This document shows, in pieces, positions 59,426 to 64,000 of a DNA stretch of 64,000 nucleotides; within the stretch, counting starts at the first letter, position 1, and every line of letters begins with the position of its first letter. The notes under the pieces are model-generated. The model saw only the letters and a program-made list of their open reading frames with translations, was not told where the DNA came from and did not search any database. The position numbers were made by a program, and so were the translations under genes. Origin of the DNA: Culex pipiens pallens (Eukaryota; Arthropoda; Insecta; Diptera; Culicidae); the NCBI RefSeq assembly GCF_016801865.2, contig NC_068938.1, positions 222,348,663 through 222,412,662 of the forward strand, given 5' to 3'.

Positions 59426-60158
59426 ATGAACGACATGTTTAACAGCGAACACCACGAGGAGAGCGTACTAAACTCCCCCGACGATACGGGGTTGACTAAT
59501 CATCAAAAAGCAGCGCTAGTAGGAGCATGGAGCTTAGTGAAGCAGGACATGGTTTCGCATGGAGTTAATGTATTTATAAGGTAAATAAGAGAAGTGAGTT
59601 TTAAAAATAAAATAACTTATTTAAGAAAATATCTTTCAAAAGTGAGTGCCAAATGTGTTTTTTTTTATTTCCAGACTTTTCGAGGAACATCCCAAGTATT
59701 TGGAATATTTCGATTTTTCCCAAGATGATTCAGCAGAAGAATTAAGAGAAAACAAATCGCTGCACGCTCATGCACTGAATGTGATGCATTTGATTGGTAA
59801 GAAATGTTATCGCTATCAAAATTTTGAAACATTAAATTCACACAAATTAAAACAATTTTCCTTCAAGGTGCCCTAATTGACTATGGATTGGATAATCCTC
59901 TCATGTTCAAGTGTAGTTTGTCCAAAATGATGAAAAATCATAAAAAGCATGGCGTCAATAAGGAAGATGTTACAGTGTGTTGACTTTGCCAAAGAAAGGT
60001 GATAATTTGATTGAAATGGATTTGTCTTTATTTTTCAGATTGTCTGTGGCATAATCATGGAATATTGCCTGGAAGCACTGGATCAACGTGGCTCTACAAC
60101 TCTCGAAGAAGCTTTTTCATCTTTTATGAAGAGTATTGCTGATACTTTTGATGAATAG
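59426..60158 (+). CDS. Insect globin, four coding exons
   Basis: Exons 59426-59580, 59675-59796, 59868-59974 and 60039-60158 join to 167 residues; every intron is GT-AG and the frame is kept. Heme-pocket residues are present: Trp35 (A12), Phe64 (CD1), distal His84 (E7), Val88 (E11) and proximal His117 (F8). The first intron lies after base 2 of the codon near the end of helix B and the last is phase 0 in helix G, matching the ancient B12.2 and G7.0 positions; a middle intron is phase 1 in helix E. The N-terminus has about 22 extra residues before helix A, with no signal peptide, so the protein is probably cytosolic. Globins bind oxygen reversibly at heme. It resembles glob1-type insect globins, but orthology needs a tree. 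Confidence 0.93.
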
Positions 60159-60211
60159 GTAAAGCTCTGTATGTTAATCTTCAAAACGAAGCCCAGCAAA
60201 TTGTATGGTCC

Positions 60212-60232
60212 AATAAAATCAAGAAAAATAAA
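60212..60232 (+). terminator. Globin poly(A) signals
   Basis: Two AATAAA hexamers at 60212-60217 and 60227-60232 lie 54 and 69 bases past the stop codon, so the 3' UTR is short. Confidence 0.8.
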
Positions 60233-63070
60233 CTGAGTTTGTAATGATTAATCAAAATCACAGAATCTAAAAGTAATACTTTTCAATACAAGTATTTCAG
60301 CAACTTATTTGACACCAGTAACTTATAAACTTGTTAAATCTTGTTTCCAAAACTAAATAACCCATTCCAACGTCCCAAGCAGAACCCTGTCCCTGGCAGC
60401 CTAAGTACAGGCACTTCCGAAGCCACAATCCAAAAAGCAATTCCCACTCTCGGAAAATTAATTCAAATTAAATGTCCCTTCGCCGGAAAATGCTGATTTT
60501 GTGCACATGCCTCGTTTTGTTTTGCCAATGAGGACAAAGTTGGTGCAATTTCGTTATACATTCCGCTTCCGCTCACCTTCCCCGGGCTGGAGTGTCCTCA
60601 AATTTACTACTCTGTTCTCGGAAAAACTAGGCTAAGACACGACAATATATATAATTTGGATGCACAACGAGGACACGCTGACTGGAGAGCATTGCCAGGA
60701 AGAAAGGGAGGGGTGCTGTATTATAATAACTGAATTTGAATTATACGAAATGAAAATCTCACCAGCATCTCTGCCCCGGCAGCAGCGCACCACACACAGT
60801 CATCCTGGACCACTTGGCCAGCATCCACAGACTCACACACACACTCACAACCCTTCTTCTAACACTTCTTTACTTTCTAATTTGGTGTTCACACCTTCTC
60901 ACACCCCAAACCTATTCCACAGGAGTTAATCCTGATTCCCACCCTGTCTGCCAAGCCAGCATCGATCTAGTAGTCCTGGCGAGGTGTGTGTCGTCTTTGC
61001 AAGGCATCACCGTCGTCCACAGGAGGAAGTCCTCTCGGCCTGCTATGATGTTGCCGGGGTCCGAAAACTCCGGTGCCGTCAATATCCAACCACCCAACAT
61101 TTTACCACCAGAAGTGAGGAGAAGATAGTTTTCACTCTCTCTTCGGCACTGTAGTTTAGTGAGAGCCCCGACGGAACCGACTTTGCGACTCGGGTGTCCT
61201 CACAAACACACACACCCCTCCCACCTCCGAAATTCTATTAAACTGTACACCGCATTAGCATATTCTAATTTCGTACTCTCTGAATTTGAATATAATTAAT
61301 TAATTAAAATAGATTTACAATTCTGTGGTCGAGGCTGGAGCTGGAGAGGACTTGTTCTCAACTAGAGTCGGCTTGGACTGCTGCTGCTACTGGCGCTGTG
61401 ATATACATCCTTTTCGGGGTGTTTGGTCCTGTTGTTGAACATCCTGCTGAGCTGAGCAGGCCATGACGATTCGCACGCGGACATGACACGACACGTTGCT
61501 GAAGTGGCGATCTTAAATCTGTCAAAATTCTCCAATCATTTAGTAAATCGATCTAACTTGAAAAATTTAGTAACTAACAGCTCATTCAAAATATTATAGG
61601 CTATCCTGAAGTTTATTAAAAAAATCGATGTTGAGCAATTTTCCACCAAACCCGGGAATGGATTTTACTTATATTTTTTGATTTGGCTCAAACTTCGTGA
61701 GGTCCTTCCCTAGCACCAAAGAAGTCATTTTGTGTCATTGGTTTATCCATACAAATCTCTATGCAATTCAATATTCAAAAATTTGCAACTTTTCAAGGAA
61801 TTTTTTGATTGATTGAAGACACTCAGTCTTCGGCAAAATTGTAAGTATTGATGAGGACTATTTCTAAAAATAGGTACACGGAAAAAATATGATTTCAATT
61901 AGTTTTTTTCTACAAATTTCTAATTTCCCAGATTCCGTATTTTTAAATTTTAATTTTTAATCCAATCAGTGGAACAATTTGAAAACTTATTTTTCATGAT
62001 TTAAGTATATTTTTAAAAATGTATAACTCTTAAAAAATTGTGTAATATTTTTCACAATTCTTAACTCGATTGCATTTGATTCGTTTTGAGCACATTTCAT
62101 AAAATTTTAGGTTCCTTTCTTTATTTAAATATATTTTAGAATGAAAAGGTGGTTGTCGGTTCAACTTAGAGAATCACTAGAGCTGAATTCCATTCTGTTT
62201 CATTTTGCAACAATGCTTGAAAAATTGTAAATATTTTTAATCGTCCAAAATAAAATAAAAAATGCAAATAAAATTGAAATCGCTTTCTATGGTTTCAACA
62301 TTTATAAAAAAAATCTAAGTTTAGACGAAAAAGGTATTTTTTGCGAAAACGAAAAAAAATTGTTGCGTTACTGTACATTGAATTCCAGCGAAAGTGAATC
62401 CTCAGTGGAAAGATTTTTTTAATTTAAAAATATTTTAAAAAAATGTCTCTTACAAAAATTCCCATGAGTTAAGGCATGTTTTTTATTTATCTGACTTATT
62501 CATAAGAAATGAATTGATAATATTTAAATAGTGAAGACATAAAAATATTAATGTGTAAAATTAAATATGAAAATATAGAAAAAAAGAAAGAAAGAATAAT
62601 AAAAATATTTTTTCCTGAGTTGCTCTAAATTTTTAAAATAGGGTGACAGCATTTAGGTGGATTGATAAAAATTAAGTAATAAATCTAATTATTGAGTTAT
62701 TTTATCTTATGCCTCTTCTTCATATAAACTTTATGGATGGCAATTAAAGAAATGAAGCATTCAATTTAAAGCATCGTTTTCAATTTTTTACACTAATTGT
62801 TTTTTTTTCTCTAAATCAAAATTGTAAGGGCAAGTTAAATGTATTTTTTTTTTCGTTGGGTAAATTTGTATAAATTTTATTCAAAAAAGTTTTTGATTTG
62901 TAATCATTCTTTGAGAAAAAATGCCTATTATTTGATGCTCTGGAAAATTTGGGAGTTCGAAAATAGGATTCGAGCTGCCACCCTGTACATTGTAAGACCA
63001 AACGTCAGCTACCAAAGGTATTGATATTTTTTGCTTTACAATATTGTTTTGATCACCGGAAGTCAATTAT
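60233..63070. other. Unique island, then AT-rich DNA
   Basis: 60360-61530 is unique, GC-richer, with CA runs (60834-60848, 61203-61213) and CTGCTGCTAC near 61379. No frame has a domain. A repeat fragment shared with 51.5 kb is at 61680-61770. The remainder is AT-rich. Confidence 0.35.
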
Positions 63071-63653
63071 AATTATTTGCTTATATTGGCAATTTGCGGC
63101 GAGAAATATTAAGCTAACCTAGGACAGAAAGAGGAGAGACAGAATTGAAGATCGCGGCAACAGTTTTTTCAAACCTTTTGTCACATGGTGGATAGATCCA
63201 GACAGGGCGCTGGCAGTTATAAGGGGAAAGGAGGTGAAGAAGCTAAGGGCCATTCATTCTAAGTGTAATATTTGGTTGAACTAGCTTTTTAGGGGTCTTC
63301 CATTAACCGACACAGAAGGTGTCGGAGAATGTGAGACGACCTCATAGATGACGAAACACGAAAAGAAATTATCGTGTGTCAACTATGTGGGACATTCTCC
63401 GACACCTTCTGTGTCGGTTAATGGAAGACCCCTAAAAAGCTAGTTCAACCAAATATTACACTTAGAATGAATGGCCCTTAGCTTCTTCACCTCCTTTCCC
63501 CTTATAACTGCCAGCGCCCTGTCTGGATCTATCCACCATGTGACAAAAGGTTTGAAAAAACTGTTGCCGCGATCTTCAATTCTGTCTCTCCTCTTTCTGT
63601 CCTAGGTTAGCTTAATATTTCTCGCCGCAATTTGCCAATATAAGCAAATAATT
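63071..63653. mobile_element. Near-perfect hairpin element, about 583 bp
   Basis: Arms 63071-63332 and 63392-63653 are inverse copies with one mismatch that I could find (near 63091 against 63633). Beyond that the inner part pairs imperfectly around a short AAAAGAAATTA loop. Ends AATTATTTGC and its inverse are flanked by ATTAT at 63066-63070 and 63654-63658, a possible 5-bp duplication, although the palindromic AT text makes the boundary uncertain. No protein frame. Its arms contain CCGACACAGAAGGTGTCGG, itself a small hairpin. Confidence 0.82.
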
Positions 63654-64000
63654 ATTATGATATTTTTTGCAAACATCATCAGGCTTAGTGATTTTTCACG
63701 CTAGAAACCCACTATTTTCAAGTGGTGCTTCTAATCAAAACACTAAATTTCAAGGACATTTAGTGTGAATCAAAAATTGTTTATAAAAATGAAAAAAAAA
63801 CTGTCTCGTAACATTGGAGTTTTTTTTTTAAATTTATAATTATTCAGGTTTTCTTTTCCATGTACATTCATTCAGCTAAAATATTATGGAGTGTCCAGTC
63901 ACAATCGATGACTTTTCACCTCAATTATGAATACTATCAATTTTCATTTAATCATGAAATATTGTAGCTTTCGCTATTCAGTGATTTCAAATGTAGGAGA
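63654..64000. other. AT-rich DNA to window end
   Basis: No gene or repeat end was found. TGATATTTTTTGC occurs both at 63658 and at about 63023, on the two sides of the hairpin element; this may be chance. Confidence 0.4.

Noticed and set aside
1..64000. CRISPR array, phage or bacterial system
   Set aside because: No regularly spaced short repeats with unique spacers; the tandem arrays have 144-422 bp periods and the spliced genes are eukaryotic.

Overview
The window looks like mosquito nuclear DNA, probably the Culex pipiens complex. It is AT-rich, gene-poor and packed with short transposon relics. It holds a Jockey/Juan-type non-LTR retrotransposon, tRNA-headed SINEs (one with two tRNA-like units, as in the Culex Twin family), many hairpin MITEs with clear target-site duplications, a split insect globin gene and one 100-N assembly gap. 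The genus call is an inference from repeat types; no search was run. There are no prokaryotic operons, no CRISPR array and no intact tRNA or rRNA gene.

Layout. 1-1.8 kb: 5' part of a Jockey-clade LINE on the minus strand (ORF1 complete, ORF2 cut by the window edge). 1.8-9.4 kb: unique islands and AT-rich DNA with a 562-bp SINE flanked by a 16-bp duplication. 9.4-17.4 kb: a repeat cluster with harbinger-like, pogo-like and hAT-like MITEs, nested elements and a dimeric SINE. 17.4-25.3 kb: unique DNA, a 1.3-kb inverted-repeat element and a tRNA-like SINE head. 25.4-25.9 kb (minus): the best host exon outside the globin, coding for poly-Asn, poly-Ala and poly-Gln tracts. 30.3-32.0 kb: a Foldback-like giant hairpin whose arms hold 144-bp tandem units. 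34.0-35.5 kb: hAT MITE and 160-bp tandem repeats carrying a younger TA MITE. 38.8-47.1 kb: dense MITE cluster, including a 503-bp TIR element with a 7-bp duplication nested in a pogo-like MITE, a TTAA-flanked hairpin and a 422-bp tandem duplication. 49.55 kb: gap. 50.7-51.9 kb: tandem-repeat element and a SINE. 55-57.8 kb: MITEs and a degenerate minisatellite. 59.2-60.2 kb (+): complete four-coding-exon globin gene with TATA box and poly(A) signals. 63.07-63.65 kb: nearly perfect 583-bp hairpin element.

The genes do not form a pathway. The globin is the only gene that can be fully modelled. Between the repeats lie higher-GC islands with GA/CT-rich runs that look like regulatory, intronic or 5'-UTR DNA of a host locus. 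In these the heptamer GCCTACT/AGTAGGC recurs more often than I would expect (18 in the window). The most novel-looking items are this heptamer, the Foldback-like element, the very young hairpin at 63 kb and a shared central domain between two SINEs. I do not see a new multi-gene system here.
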